A stretch of DNA of 52,680 nucleotides, taken from assembly GCA_025350595.1 (NCBI GenBank), contig JANXXP010000091.1:1-52680 (forward strand), in the 5' to 3' direction. Numbering within the stretch: the stretch's first letter is position 1; every line of letters begins with the position of its first letter. The position numbers and the translations under genes were made by a program. The notes under the pieces were generated by a model, which ran no database searches, was not told where the DNA came from, and saw only the letters and a list, made by a program, of their open reading frames with translations. Source of the DNA: Bacteroidota bacterium (GTDB lineage: Bacteria > Bacteroidota > Bacteroidia > Bacteroidales > VadinHA17). Shown one piece after another: positions 18,350 through 26,306 of this stretch.

Positions 18350-18910
18350 TTGAAGTCCAAGCCTCCAGAAAGAATAATTCTTGGGATCGACCCGGGTACC
18401 AGCATGACCGGATACGGTGTAATAAAGACTGTCGGAACGGTACCTGAACTTATTGCTATCGGAGCAATAGATCTTTCAAAATTTGATGATCACTATGTCA
18501 AATTAAAACATATTTTTGAAAGAACAATTGGAATTATTGATGAGTATCATCCTGACGAGCTGGCTATTGAGGCCCCGTTTTTTGGAAAGAATGTTCAATC
18601 GATGCTTAAGCTTGGTCGGGCACAGGGTGCCGCAATTGCAGCCGCACTTACCCGTTCACTGCCAATTTTCGAATACGCTCCAAGAAAGATTAAGATGTCA
18701 ATTACCGGTCAGGGTGCTGCATCGAAGGAGCAGGTAGCCGCAATGCTGATGAACATTCTGAAATTCAATCTTGATGAAATTAAGCTGGATGCTACCGATG
18801 GTCTGGCAGCCGCCTTATGCCATTTTTACCAGACAAATAAACCAACACAGGAAAAAGCCTTCAACAGCTGGAAGGATTTTATAACTAAGAATCCCAAAAG
18901 AGTAAAGTAA
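18350..18910 (+). CDS. ruvC: Crossover junction endodeoxyribonuclease RuvC
   Basis: A 186-residue RNase H-fold resolvase that cleaves Holliday junctions with RuvAB. The catalytic acids sit in [15 protein letters not shown] (first Asp), [11 protein letters not shown] (Glu) and [14 protein letters not shown] (last two Asp). Length is normal with a short basic tail. The ORF uses a TTG start at 18350 ([10 protein letters not shown]). No ATG lies between this and the first beta strand, so TTG is probably genuine. It converges with the comF-like gene 11 bp downstream. Confidence 0.96.
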   Translation: MKSKPPERIILGIDPGTSMTGYGVIKTVGTVPELIAIGAIDLSKFDDHYVKLKHIFERTIGIIDEYHPDELAIEAPFFGKNVQSMLKLGRAQGAAIAAALTRSLPIFEYAPRKIKMSITGQGAASKEQVAAMLMNILKFNLDEIKLDATDGLAAALCHFYQTNKPTQEKAFNSWKDFITKNPKRVK

Positions 18911-18921
18911 GCGGTATCTGA

Positions 18922-19623
18922 TTATACAACTGCAAAAGCCAGAGCAGCAACACTTACTTTTACCCCTTCAACTTTAAGAAGCTCATTTGCACACGATTCT
19001 ATTGTTGATCCGGTGGTAATAACATCGTCGATAAGCAAAATATGCCTACCCATAATACTTTCAGGATCAATTACGCGAAATATGCCCTCAACATTAGTCC
19101 ATCGCTCATAGCGCGACCGGTTTGTCTGAGTAGCTGAAACAGTTATTCTTGCAAGTGATGTTGTATTAACGGGCAGTCCTGTCGCATCTCCGATTCCGTT
19201 TGAGATATAATCACTCTGGTTAAAGCCCCGGATCCGTTTTTTTGATGGGTGGAGCGGAACTGGTATTATAAGATCAATATCAGTTACAAACCCCGAAGCT
19301 TTAAGAGATTTACCATATATCCGGCCCAGTTCAAATCCTATCTCCTTTATTCCTTTATATTTAAGATTATGAATAAGGTTTCGTATTCTGCTTCCCCTAT
19401 TATAAAACGAAAATGCTGCAGCTTTTTGTATCAAGCATCTGCCCCAGAATAGTTTTTCGACCGGGTTTTCATTTTGAGTATGATAATTAGTTCTGGGAAT
19501 TACAATATAACATTCTGTACATAGAAGGTGTTCATTCCTCATTAAATGATTGCCACAGGCATAGCAAAGCCTTGGAAAGAGGAGGCTTATAAAATCATCC
19601 CACAAACTATAAAAGTAACTCAT
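18922..19623 (-). CDS. ComF family amidophosphoribosyltransferase-like protein
   Basis: A 233-residue protein with an N-terminal four-cysteine zinc-ribbon (CYACGNHLMRNEHLLCTEC) and a C-terminal phosphoribosyltransferase domain whose PRPP loop is ILLIDDVITTGSTIESC. VPLHPSKKRIRGFNQSDYI is the diagnostic ComF block. In competent bacteria ComF/GntX relatives assist DNA uptake or use; the biochemical reaction here is not established. It stands alone on the minus strand, 184 bp from the HIT gene. Confidence 0.92.
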   Translation of the reverse strand: MSYFYSLWDDFISLLFPRLCYACGNHLMRNEHLLCTECYIVIPRTNYHTQNENPVEKLFWGRCLIQKAAAFSFYNRGSRIRNLIHNLKYKGIKEIGFELGRIYGKSLKASGFVTDIDLIIPVPLHPSKKRIRGFNQSDYISNGIGDATGLPVNTTSLARITVSATQTNRSRYERWTNVEGIFRVIDPESIMGRHILLIDDVITTGSTIESCANELLKVEGVKVSVAALAFAVV

Positions 19624-19717
19624 GCAGCGATGCAGAATAATTACTATAAATATATAAAATAAAAAATATATTCAGTTTCTTAAGGTAATAAAAAGAAACC
19701 CTTTCGCTTCTCATCTT

Positions 19718-19766
19718 CCCAAGTGGGGGAACGCCTGTCCCGCTTCGGCGGGGGCCGGGATAGGGG
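19718..19766. repeat. GC-rich hairpin element, possible dispersed repeat
   Basis: A short island much richer in G and C than its surroundings, between the comF-like and HIT genes. It contains CCCGC-TTCG-GCGGG (19739-19752), a UUCG-capped 5-bp stem, flanked by C-rich and G-rich runs (CCCAAGTGGGGGAACG, GGGCCGGGATAGGGG). It could be a REP-like palindrome or a remnant of one. Copies cannot be looked for within this window alone. Confidence 0.5.
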
Positions 19767-19807
19767 TTATTGAATAGATAAAGAAGACCGGAAAGGGAGT
19801 TACATTG

Positions 19808-20206
19808 TTACAGGATAATCTTACTGCTGATTTTGGCAGCAATCTCTTTAAATTCATCCGACGAGAATTTAAGTTTTGGATTCCTGAAATTTACATCCTC
19901 CATATTATCCATCGGAACGAGATGAATATGTGCATGAGGAACTTCAAGTCCCAGGATTGCAACTCCTATTCGCTTGCAGGGAATGGCACTTTTAATAGCC
20001 ACCGAGATCCTTTTAGAAAAAAGGATTAGCCCCGAAAGTTGTTTGTCATCAAGATCGAAAATATAATCTGTTTCTTTTTTGGGCACAACAAGGGTATGAC
20101 CTGCTTTCAATGGATTGATATCGAGAAAAGCAAAATAATTATCATCCTCAGCGATTTTATAACAGGGAATTTCCCCGTTAATAATTTTTGTGAAAATAGT
20201 TGACAT
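19808..20206 (-). CDS. HIT family protein
   Basis: A 132-residue histidine-triad nucleotide hydrolase. The triad HAHIHLVPM (HxHxHxx) is near residues 96-103. The N-terminus TIFTKIINGEIPCYKIAEDD and KAGHTLVVPK are also diagnostic. Such proteins hydrolyse AMP linked to amines or other groups, and act in the cytoplasm. It begins 21 bp after the greA stop on the same strand, so greA and HIT form an operon, a common neighbourhood in Bacteroidota. Confidence 0.95.
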   Translation of the reverse strand: MSTIFTKIINGEIPCYKIAEDDNYFAFLDINPLKAGHTLVVPKKETDYIFDLDDKQLSGLILFSKRISVAIKSAIPCKRIGVAILGLEVPHAHIHLVPMDNMEDVNFRNPKLKFSSDEFKEIAAKISSKIIL

Positions 20207-20227
20207 GATGACGATAATAAGTAACTA

Positions 20228-20701
20228 TTATATTGAAATGGAGATTATTTCAAATGGAATTACTCCCGATGGTACTTTAATCTCAATTATATCGCCCACT
20301 TTTTTACCAATTAATCCCTGGGCTATCGGAGAACTTATAGCAATTTTTCCGAGTTTGAAATTTGCTTCACTCTCAGGAACCAGCTGGTATTCCATTGTTG
20401 TATTGGCAGATTTATTCCTGATCTTTACTTTATGCAATATTCTGACATTTGAAACATCGATTCTTGTTTCATCAATTATCCTTGACCTGGCAATAATATC
20501 GTCAAGCTTTGCAATTTTCATTTCAAGCATACCCTGTTCCTCTTTGGCAGCAGCATACTCAGCGTTCTCAGAAAGATCTCCCTTATCCCTTGCGTCTGCA
20601 ATCTGTCTGGAAATCATAGGTCTCTCAACATTCCTTAATTGGTCAAGTTCCTCTTTAAGTTTTTGAAGACCCTCTACTGTCACATAAATTACTTCTGACA
20701 T
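20228..20701 (-). CDS. greA: Transcription elongation factor GreA
   Basis: A 157-residue factor that enters the RNA polymerase secondary channel and stimulates cleavage of backtracked RNA. The N-terminal coiled coil carries the acidic tip DARDKGDLSENAEYAAAKEEQGMLE, with the D and E residues needed for cleavage, and the C-terminal globular domain shows PIAQGLIGKKVGDIIEIKVPSG. Length equals E. coli GreA (158). The start has an unusually good Shine-Dalgarno sequence for this phylum. Confidence 0.98.
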   Translation of the reverse strand: MSEVIYVTVEGLQKLKEELDQLRNVERPMISRQIADARDKGDLSENAEYAAAKEEQGMLEMKIAKLDDIIARSRIIDETRIDVSNVRILHKVKIRNKSANTTMEYQLVPESEANFKLGKIAISSPIAQGLIGKKVGDIIEIKVPSGVIPFEIISISI

Positions 20702-20705
20702 TTTT

Positions 20706-20715
20706 CTCTCCTCCT
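20706..20715 (-). promoter_or_regulatory. Strong Shine-Dalgarno sequence of greA
   Basis: On the minus strand AGGAGGAGAG ends 4 bases before the greA ATG. Other genes here mostly lack any such site, as is usual in Bacteroidota, so this one stands out. Confidence 0.7.
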
Positions 20716-20719
20716 ATTT

Positions 20720-20758
20720 AAAAAAATATGAAGAATTCCGGGCTTGCCGGAACTCTTC
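20720..20758 (-). terminator. Hairpin with U-run between the small lipoprotein gene and greA
   Basis: On the minus strand GAAGAGTTCCGG, a 5-nt loop and CCGGAATTCTTC form a 12-bp stem with one G-U pair, followed by ATATTTTTTT. It would end transcription of the lipoprotein gene at 20863-21228. It also lies in the greA leader and might attenuate greA. Confidence 0.8.
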
Positions 20759-20862
20759 ATAAAACAAATGTAAAAAAAAATTTAATTAATCACAAATAAA
20801 AGTGACGTGATTACGTGTTTTACAAGTATTTATCATACAAACTTAAAACCCGTAAGGATTAA

Positions 20863-21228
20863 TCAGGGCTTTTTAAACTTTTTCTTCTTCTTCTTTGCAC
20901 TTTCTTTATCACGGAGTTCCAAATTATTTTTATCCCTTTTCATACGAGCCTGTACGTCAGGTGTTTGAATGTCGACTGTTCGTTTCCTGGATAACTTAAT
21001 AGATTTTTCAGATTCCCTTTGGAGCTTCTTATCATTAGCTTCCTGCTTCTTTTTGGCCTCAAGCACCTTTCGCGGTTCTTTAACCTTTACATCTTTACTG
21101 ACATGACGTGTTTTACCAAACAATTGTCTCTCCGGATTCCTGTGAAATATCCTAACGTTACATGACACCAGAGTAAATGAGATAACAAATAGAAGAAAAA
21201 AAATCTTTTTGCCAGATAAATTATTCAT
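20863..21228 (-). CDS. Small basic lipoprotein of unknown function
   Basis: A 121-residue protein with a lipoprotein signal (MNNLSGKKIFFLLFVISFTLVSC). The mature part is very rich in Lys, Arg and Glu (EPRKVLEAKKKQEANDKKLQRES, DKESAKKKKKKFKKP), probably extended or helical. No domain is recognised. Basic small lipoproteins of this kind are frequent in Bacteroidota. The gene is followed by a strong hairpin before greA. Confidence 0.65.
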   Translation of the reverse strand: MNNLSGKKIFFLLFVISFTLVSCNVRIFHRNPERQLFGKTRHVSKDVKVKEPRKVLEAKKKQEANDKKLQRESEKSIKLSRKRTVDIQTPDVQARMKRDKNNLELRDKESAKKKKKKFKKP

Positions 21229-21310
21229 TATCAGAACTTACAATAAATATTTCTCAATTACGTTAAATTCCCGGTGGTAATAGTAATTTTGCCATATTAA
21301 ATATTTTCCG

Positions 21311-21781
21311 GTGGTAACAGATTCAAAATTAAGATTTTTATCAATTATATTGGCACTTACACTTATCTTAAGTTCGTGCAATAAAAAAAACGATGTTATT
21401 CCTAATGTAAGCGTTGATTTCCACATCGACCTGAATGACCCCGAGTTCGTAACCCTGACAGGGATAGGAAATCACGCCATTGTAACATCCCAGACAAATA
21501 ACTGGGGCGCACTTTCTGCAGGATTCAATTATAATGGAATAATCGTTTACACCTCAGATATTGATGTATTCAACGCTTACGACCGTACCTGCCCTCATGA
21601 TTATGTTTTAAATGGTGCCAGTATTAAAGTTAATGTAGACTTTACAATAGCCGTCTGTCCGCAGTGTAGTACCAAATATGCACTTTCAGCAGGAGGAGTT
21701 CCATTCGCAGGACCCGGAAGATACCCACTGAAGAACTACAGAACAAATTTCGACGGCAGGTATATAAGAGTTTATAATTAG
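21311..21781 (+). CDS. Rieske-like lipoprotein with an unusual C-x-H / C-x2-C cluster motif
   Basis: A 156-residue lipoprotein (lipobox LILSSC, Cys23) with a Rieske-type 2Fe-2S fold. The first half-site is TCPHD (C94, H96). The second is [10 protein letters not shown] (C116, C119), where classical Rieske proteins have C-x2-H. The trailing [16 protein letters not shown] matches the proline loop and last strands of the fold. Either the cluster is 3Cys-1His ligated or it is altered. The start is a GTG at 21311, and an in-frame TAA at 21284 excludes longer forms. A TAATTTTG at 21284-21291 could be its -7 element. The partner is unknown. It overlaps the SAH hydrolase stop by 4 bp. Confidence 0.8.
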   Translation: MVTDSKLRFLSIILALTLILSSCNKKNDVIPNVSVDFHIDLNDPEFVTLTGIGNHAIVTSQTNNWGALSAGFNYNGIIVYTSDIDVFNAYDRTCPHDYVLNGASIKVNVDFTIAVCPQCSTKYALSAGGVPFAGPGRYPLKNYRTNFDGRYIRVYN

Positions 21782-23172
21782 TACCTGTAATGATCCGGTT
21801 TATATGGTCCGGCCTCAGGGACGCCGATATAATCAGATTGATCTTTGGTAAGTTTTGTCAGTTTTACACCTAGCTGCTCGAGGTGTAAACGTGCAACCTC
21901 TTCATCAAGATCTTTTGGAAGGCGGTAAACACCTATTTCGTATTTCTTTTTCCAGAGTTCTATCTGGGCAAGAGTCTGATTACTGAATGAGTTACTCATT
22001 ACAAATGAAGGGTGTCCTGTCGCACATCCGAGGTTAACCAGTCTTCCTTCAGCCAGAATAAAAATTGAATGTCCGTCAGGGAACAGATATTTATCGACCT
22101 GAGGCTTGATGTTTATTTTCTTAATCCCTTTAAAGTCATTCAGATTATCAACCTGTATCTCATTATCGAAATGTCCGATATTGCATACGATAGCCTGATC
22201 TTTCATCTTTTTCATGTGGTCAAGAGTGATAATATCCCTGTTGCCGGTTGCGGTAACGAAAATATTACCTTCAGCCAGAGTATCTTCAACTGTTTTGACT
22301 TCGAAGCCTTCCATAGAGGCCTGAAGAGCACAAATCGGATCTATTTCAGTAACAATTACTCTCGATCCATAAGATTTCATCGATCGTGCACAACCTTTTC
22401 CAACATCTCCATATCCGCAGACAACAACAACTTTACCTGCCAACATCACGTCGGTTGCTCTTTTAATACCATCGGCAAGCGACTCACGGCATCCGTACAG
22501 ATTATCGAATTTTGATTTTGTAACTGAATCGTTAACATTTATTGCAGGAACCAGAAGTTCGCCGTTTTCGAGCATCTGATACAATCTGTGAACACCGGTT
22601 GTGGTTTCTTCAGAAATCCCTTTTAGTTCCTTTACAGTCCGCTGCCATTTACCCGGTTCGTCAGCAAGAAGATTTTTCAAAGTTGCAAGAATAATAGCTT
22701 CTTCCCTGTTTTCGGGTTTCTTATCGAGTACCCCGGGTGTTTTTTCAGCTTTATATCCAAGATGTACCATAAGTGAGGCATCACCACCGTCATCAACCAA
22801 AAGGTTTGGACCTTTTCCCTCAGGAAAGGTAAGTGCCTGAGCTGTACACCACCAATATTCTTCGAGGGTTTCACCCTTCCATGCAAAAACCGGAATACCT
22901 CTGGCAGCAATTGCAGCAGCAGCATGATCCTGGGTTGAGAATATATTACAACTGGCCCATCTTACATCAGCTCCAAGTTCAGCTAGAGTTTCAATAAGCA
23001 CGGCAGTCTGGATTGTCATGTGAAGAGAGCCTGTAATACGTGCCCCTTTTAATGGTTTTTCGGAAGAATATTTTTTTCTTATTGCCAGCAGTCCCGGCAT
23101 CTCTTTTTCTGCTATTTCAATTTCTTTTCTGCCAAAATCTGCTAATGATATATCCTTTACCTTGTATTGCAT
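21778..23172 (-). CDS. ahcY: S-adenosyl-L-homocysteine hydrolase
   Basis: The enzyme reversibly splits S-adenosylhomocysteine to adenosine and homocysteine, relieving product inhibition of methyltransferases. It uses tightly bound NAD. Motifs: [35 protein letters not shown], the NAD-binding [21 protein letters not shown] and the C-terminal KPDHYRY. The ORF track begins at 23226. The ATG at 23172 ([22 protein letters not shown]) starts at the normal family N-terminus and gives 464 residues; the ATG at 23199 is a second choice. It lies downstream of ribF on the same strand. Confidence 0.97.
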   Translation of the reverse strand: MQYKVKDISLADFGRKEIEIAEKEMPGLLAIRKKYSSEKPLKGARITGSLHMTIQTAVLIETLAELGADVRWASCNIFSTQDHAAAAIAARGIPVFAWKGETLEEYWWCTAQALTFPEGKGPNLLVDDGGDASLMVHLGYKAEKTPGVLDKKPENREEAIILATLKNLLADEPGKWQRTVKELKGISEETTTGVHRLYQMLENGELLVPAINVNDSVTKSKFDNLYGCRESLADGIKRATDVMLAGKVVVVCGYGDVGKGCARSMKSYGSRVIVTEIDPICALQASMEGFEVKTVEDTLAEGNIFVTATGNRDIITLDHMKKMKDQAIVCNIGHFDNEIQVDNLNDFKGIKKINIKPQVDKYLFPDGHSIFILAEGRLVNLGCATGHPSFVMSNSFSNQTLAQIELWKKKYEIGVYRLPKDLDEEVARLHLEQLGVKLTKLTKDQSDYIGVPEAGPYKPDHYRY

Positions 23173-23242
23173 TTTATGGGTTTTAAATTTATAATTCATG
23201 AAAAATTCAGAGCGCAAAGATAACAAAAACTATTATTAATAT

Positions 23243-24172
23243 TTAAGTCAATATTTGAAGAGTTTTTAATTTATCAAGTTCCATCTGTTTGGCCAACTGT
23301 TCGATATTGTCAAACTTTAACTCGTCCCTGAGTCTTTTTCTGAATATTACTGTAATTTCCCTGTCATATATATCCCGATCAAAATTCAGGATGTTAACTT
23401 CGATACTTTTAATTTTGGGATCACTGTTTACTGTTGGATTTGAACCAATATTAAGCATTCCGGAGTATTTTTTATTATCCAGATATACTTCAACTGCATA
23501 GACTCCATTAGCTGGTATAAGTTTAAATTGATCGTCAGGAAGGATATTTGCTGTTGGAAATCCAATTGTTCTGCCTATCTGTCTCCCCTTAACAACCCTC
23601 CCGGTAACAGGGTATGAATATCCCAGCCACCTGTTTGCATCATCGAGTCTGCCTGTCAATAAAGCCTCACGGATTAGAGAAGAACTTATAGCGCCCTCCT
23701 CAGTCTGAAAACCCTTCACCTGTTCAACTATAATATCAAGAGATTCCGTACATTTTTTTATTGTTTTAAAATCACCTTCCCCTTTTCTTCCAAAATGATG
23801 ATTATACCCTATGACCAGATGTTTTGTACCTATCTTGTTCACAAGCACATCATTAATAAAATCACATGCTCTAATATTGCTGAAGGTCCTGGTAAATTCA
23901 ATAATAATGAGATGGTCTATTTTTGCATCTTCAAGAAGAATCTTCTTTTCCTCTATTGTTGTAAGAAATGAGAGGTTCGCCGTGTTTTGTTCCAGTACAA
24001 GTCTGGGATGTGGTGAAAAGGTAATAACGACAGTCTCCCCTTTTATCTCTCCTGCCCTTGCAACAAGGCAATCAAGAAGAGATCTGTGCCCGCGGTGCAC
24101 TCCGTCGAAGATTCCCTGAGTAACAACCGGATTAACTAAATTAAGACTGCTATATCCTTCATGAATGATCAT
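23243..24172 (-). CDS. ribF: Bifunctional riboflavin kinase / FAD synthetase
   Basis: A 309-residue enzyme that phosphorylates riboflavin to FMN and adenylates FMN to FAD. The N-terminal nucleotidyltransferase domain has QGIFDGVHRGHRSLL, a variant of the usual GxFDGVHxGH, VVITFSPHPR, and GYNHHFGRKGEGD. SSSLIREALLTGRLDDANRWLGY marks its end. The kinase domain has GRQIGRTIGFPTANI and NGVYAVEVYLDNKKYSGMLNIGSNPTV. The length is that of E. coli RibF. The gene is divergent from glgB with a 76-bp gap that must hold both promoters. Confidence 0.96.
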   Translation of the reverse strand: MIIHEGYSSLNLVNPVVTQGIFDGVHRGHRSLLDCLVARAGEIKGETVVITFSPHPRLVLEQNTANLSFLTTIEEKKILLEDAKIDHLIIIEFTRTFSNIRACDFINDVLVNKIGTKHLVIGYNHHFGRKGEGDFKTIKKCTESLDIIVEQVKGFQTEEGAISSSLIREALLTGRLDDANRWLGYSYPVTGRVVKGRQIGRTIGFPTANILPDDQFKLIPANGVYAVEVYLDNKKYSGMLNIGSNPTVNSDPKIKSIEVNILNFDRDIYDREITVIFRKRLRDELKFDNIEQLAKQMELDKLKTLQILT

Positions 24173-24248
24173 AACTGAGTATTATAGCTGCAAAAATAGT
24201 AAAGCACATCGAAATGAGTCTATATAATGATTTTGTTTTTGTACTTTT

Positions 24249-26306
24249 ATGGAAAGATTTCCTAATAATCAATCTATCATGACTTCTGCCAGTTTCTTCA
24301 TTGCCGATCCCTGGTTAAAGCCATTTACAGGCCAAATTGAAAAACGTATCGCGAAAAGTCTTTTAAAAGAAAAGCAGCTGATTGGGAATGGTACCCTCAT
24401 TGATTTTTCCATGGGACATTTTTACTATGGGCTGCATCAAAACTATGATAGCTGGATATTCAGGGAGTGGGCCCCAAACGCCACCTGTATTTATATTACC
24501 GGAAATTTTACCGATTGGAAAGAGAAGGACGAATTTAAGTTGAACAGGCTTAATCCGATGGGAGACTGGGAAATTATTCTTCCGTTGGCAGCCATAAAGC
24601 ACGAAGACCTCTTTAAACTGTCAGTTCACTGGGAAGGAGGCCAGGGAGAACGTATTCCTGCCTATGCCAACCGTGTTGTACAGGATGATAAAACCAAAAT
24701 ATTCAGCGCTCAGGTATGGTGTCCCAATAAAGAATATAAATGGGAGATTAAAGACTTTAAAGCGCCAGAAAGTGCACCACTGGTCTATGAAGCACATATA
24801 GGTATGGCAACCACTTTGGAGAAAACAGGTACATACCGCGAGTTTACAGAAAATGTCCTTCCACTGATAATAAAATCGGGATACAATACTATTCAGCTGA
24901 TGGCAATTCAGGAACATCCTTTTTATGGATCTTTCGGATATCATGTTTCAAGCTTTTTTGCTGCATCATCTCGGTTTGGAACGCCTGACGAACTCAAGGA
25001 ACTCATCGATAAAGCACATTCGGCAGGGATAAGGGTTATCATGGATCTCATTCACTCTCATTCAGTCAAGAATAGTAATGAAGGACTTGGCCTTCAGGAT
25101 GGCTCCCCCGGGCAGTATTTCCATTCAAACGAGAGAAGAAATCACAGGGCATGGGATTCTTTATGCTTCGACTATGGGAAAGATAATGTAATCCACTTTC
25201 TGCTTTCAAACTGTCGTTACTGGCTCGAAGAATACAAGTTTGACGGTTTCAGGTTTGATGGGGTCACCAGTATGATTTATTATGATCATGGTCTGGATAA
25301 AAACTTCACAAAATATGATGAATACTTCGATGGTTCTCAGGACGAAGATGCTCTTATTTATCTCTACCTTGCCAATAAACTTATCCATAATTTTAAACCT
25401 GGAGCTGTAACAATTGCTGAAGAGATGAGCGGGATGCCCGGAATTGCGGCTTCTGTTGAAAGAAAGGGGTTTGGATTTGATTCCAGGCTGTCGATGGGTG
25501 TACCTGATTTCTGGATTAAACTTGTTAAGGATACTATTGATGAAGCATGGGATATGGGAAAGCTCTTGTACGAATTAACACAACATCGTCCGGAGGAGAG
25601 AATTATATCCTACTGCGAATCTCACGATCAGGCTATCGTAGGCGATAAAACTTTGATATTCAGAATGTTGGACGCTGAGATATATACAGGGATGGCTAAA
25701 TCGTACCATAGCTTCACTGTCGACCGTGGCATAGCGCTGCATAAAATGATCAGGCTCATAACCTTTAGTACAGCCGGAGGAGGATATCTGAATTTTATGG
25801 GCAATGAATTCGGACATCCTGAATGGATTGATTTTCCAAGGGAAGGAAACAACTGGAGTTATAAATACGCCCGACGCCAATGGCAACTTGCAGAAAATAA
25901 AGACCTTAAATACTACTATCTCTCGAATTTCGATAAAGGGATGATGAAACTGCAGCGCGATTTCAAAATACTGAATGATCTTTCTATAAACAGGGTGTAT
26001 GAGAATAATGAAGATAAGGTAGTTGCTTTTACAAGAGGGGATTTATTATTTGTATTTAATTTTCACCCCACCACCTCCTTCACTGATTATGGGATTCCGG
26101 TAAAAGGAAAGTACAGCATAGTCCTCGATACCGATGATAAACTTTTCGATGGTTTCAATAGAATTGACAGGAGTACCGTTTATCTCTCGATGAGAAAAGC
26201 AGAAAGGAGCATTATCAATGCCCCTTTATACCTTTATTTGTATCTGCCTTCGAGAACAGCTCAAGTGTTTAAAAAGGAATCTGTCAGGAAAGCGACTGAT
26301 CTTTAG
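24249..26306 (+). CDS. glgB: 1,4-alpha-glucan branching enzyme (GH13), eukaryote-like type
   Basis: A 685-residue enzyme that introduces alpha-1,6 branches in glycogen. An N-terminal CBM48-like domain (GLHQNYDSWIFREWAPNATCIYITGNF) precedes a GH13 barrel. The barrel has the nucleophile Asp in YKFDGFRFDGVTSMIYYDHGL, the acid Glu in TIAEEMSGMPG and the CESHDQAIVGDKTL histidine-aspartate site. A C-terminal beta domain follows. The motif context DGVTSMIYYDHGL and total length are closer to plant and animal branching enzymes than to E. coli GlgB, as known for some Bacteroidota. Its stop TAG at 26304-26306 overlaps the TAA of the next gene, which converges with it. Confidence 0.93.
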   Translation: MERFPNNQSIMTSASFFIADPWLKPFTGQIEKRIAKSLLKEKQLIGNGTLIDFSMGHFYYGLHQNYDSWIFREWAPNATCIYITGNFTDWKEKDEFKLNRLNPMGDWEIILPLAAIKHEDLFKLSVHWEGGQGERIPAYANRVVQDDKTKIFSAQVWCPNKEYKWEIKDFKAPESAPLVYEAHIGMATTLEKTGTYREFTENVLPLIIKSGYNTIQLMAIQEHPFYGSFGYHVSSFFAASSRFGTPDELKELIDKAHSAGIRVIMDLIHSHSVKNSNEGLGLQDGSPGQYFHSNERRNHRAWDSLCFDYGKDNVIHFLLSNCRYWLEEYKFDGFRFDGVTSMIYYDHGLDKNFTKYDEYFDGSQDEDALIYLYLANKLIHNFKPGAVTIAEEMSGMPGIAASVERKGFGFDSRLSMGVPDFWIKLVKDTIDEAWDMGKLLYELTQHRPEERIISYCESHDQAIVGDKTLIFRMLDAEIYTGMAKSYHSFTVDRGIALHKMIRLITFSTAGGGYLNFMGNEFGHPEWIDFPREGNNWSYKYARRQWQLAENKDLKYYYLSNFDKGMMKLQRDFKILNDLSINRVYENNEDKVVAFTRGDLLFVFNFHPTTSFTDYGIPVKGKYSIVLDTDDKLFDGFNRIDRSTVYLSMRKAERSIINAPLYLYLYLPSRTAQVFKKESVRKATDL

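Noticed and set aside
22069-22515. ORF of 148 aa (plus strand)
   Set aside because: It is antisense to the NAD-binding part of SAH hydrolase; the sense frame is a clear family match.
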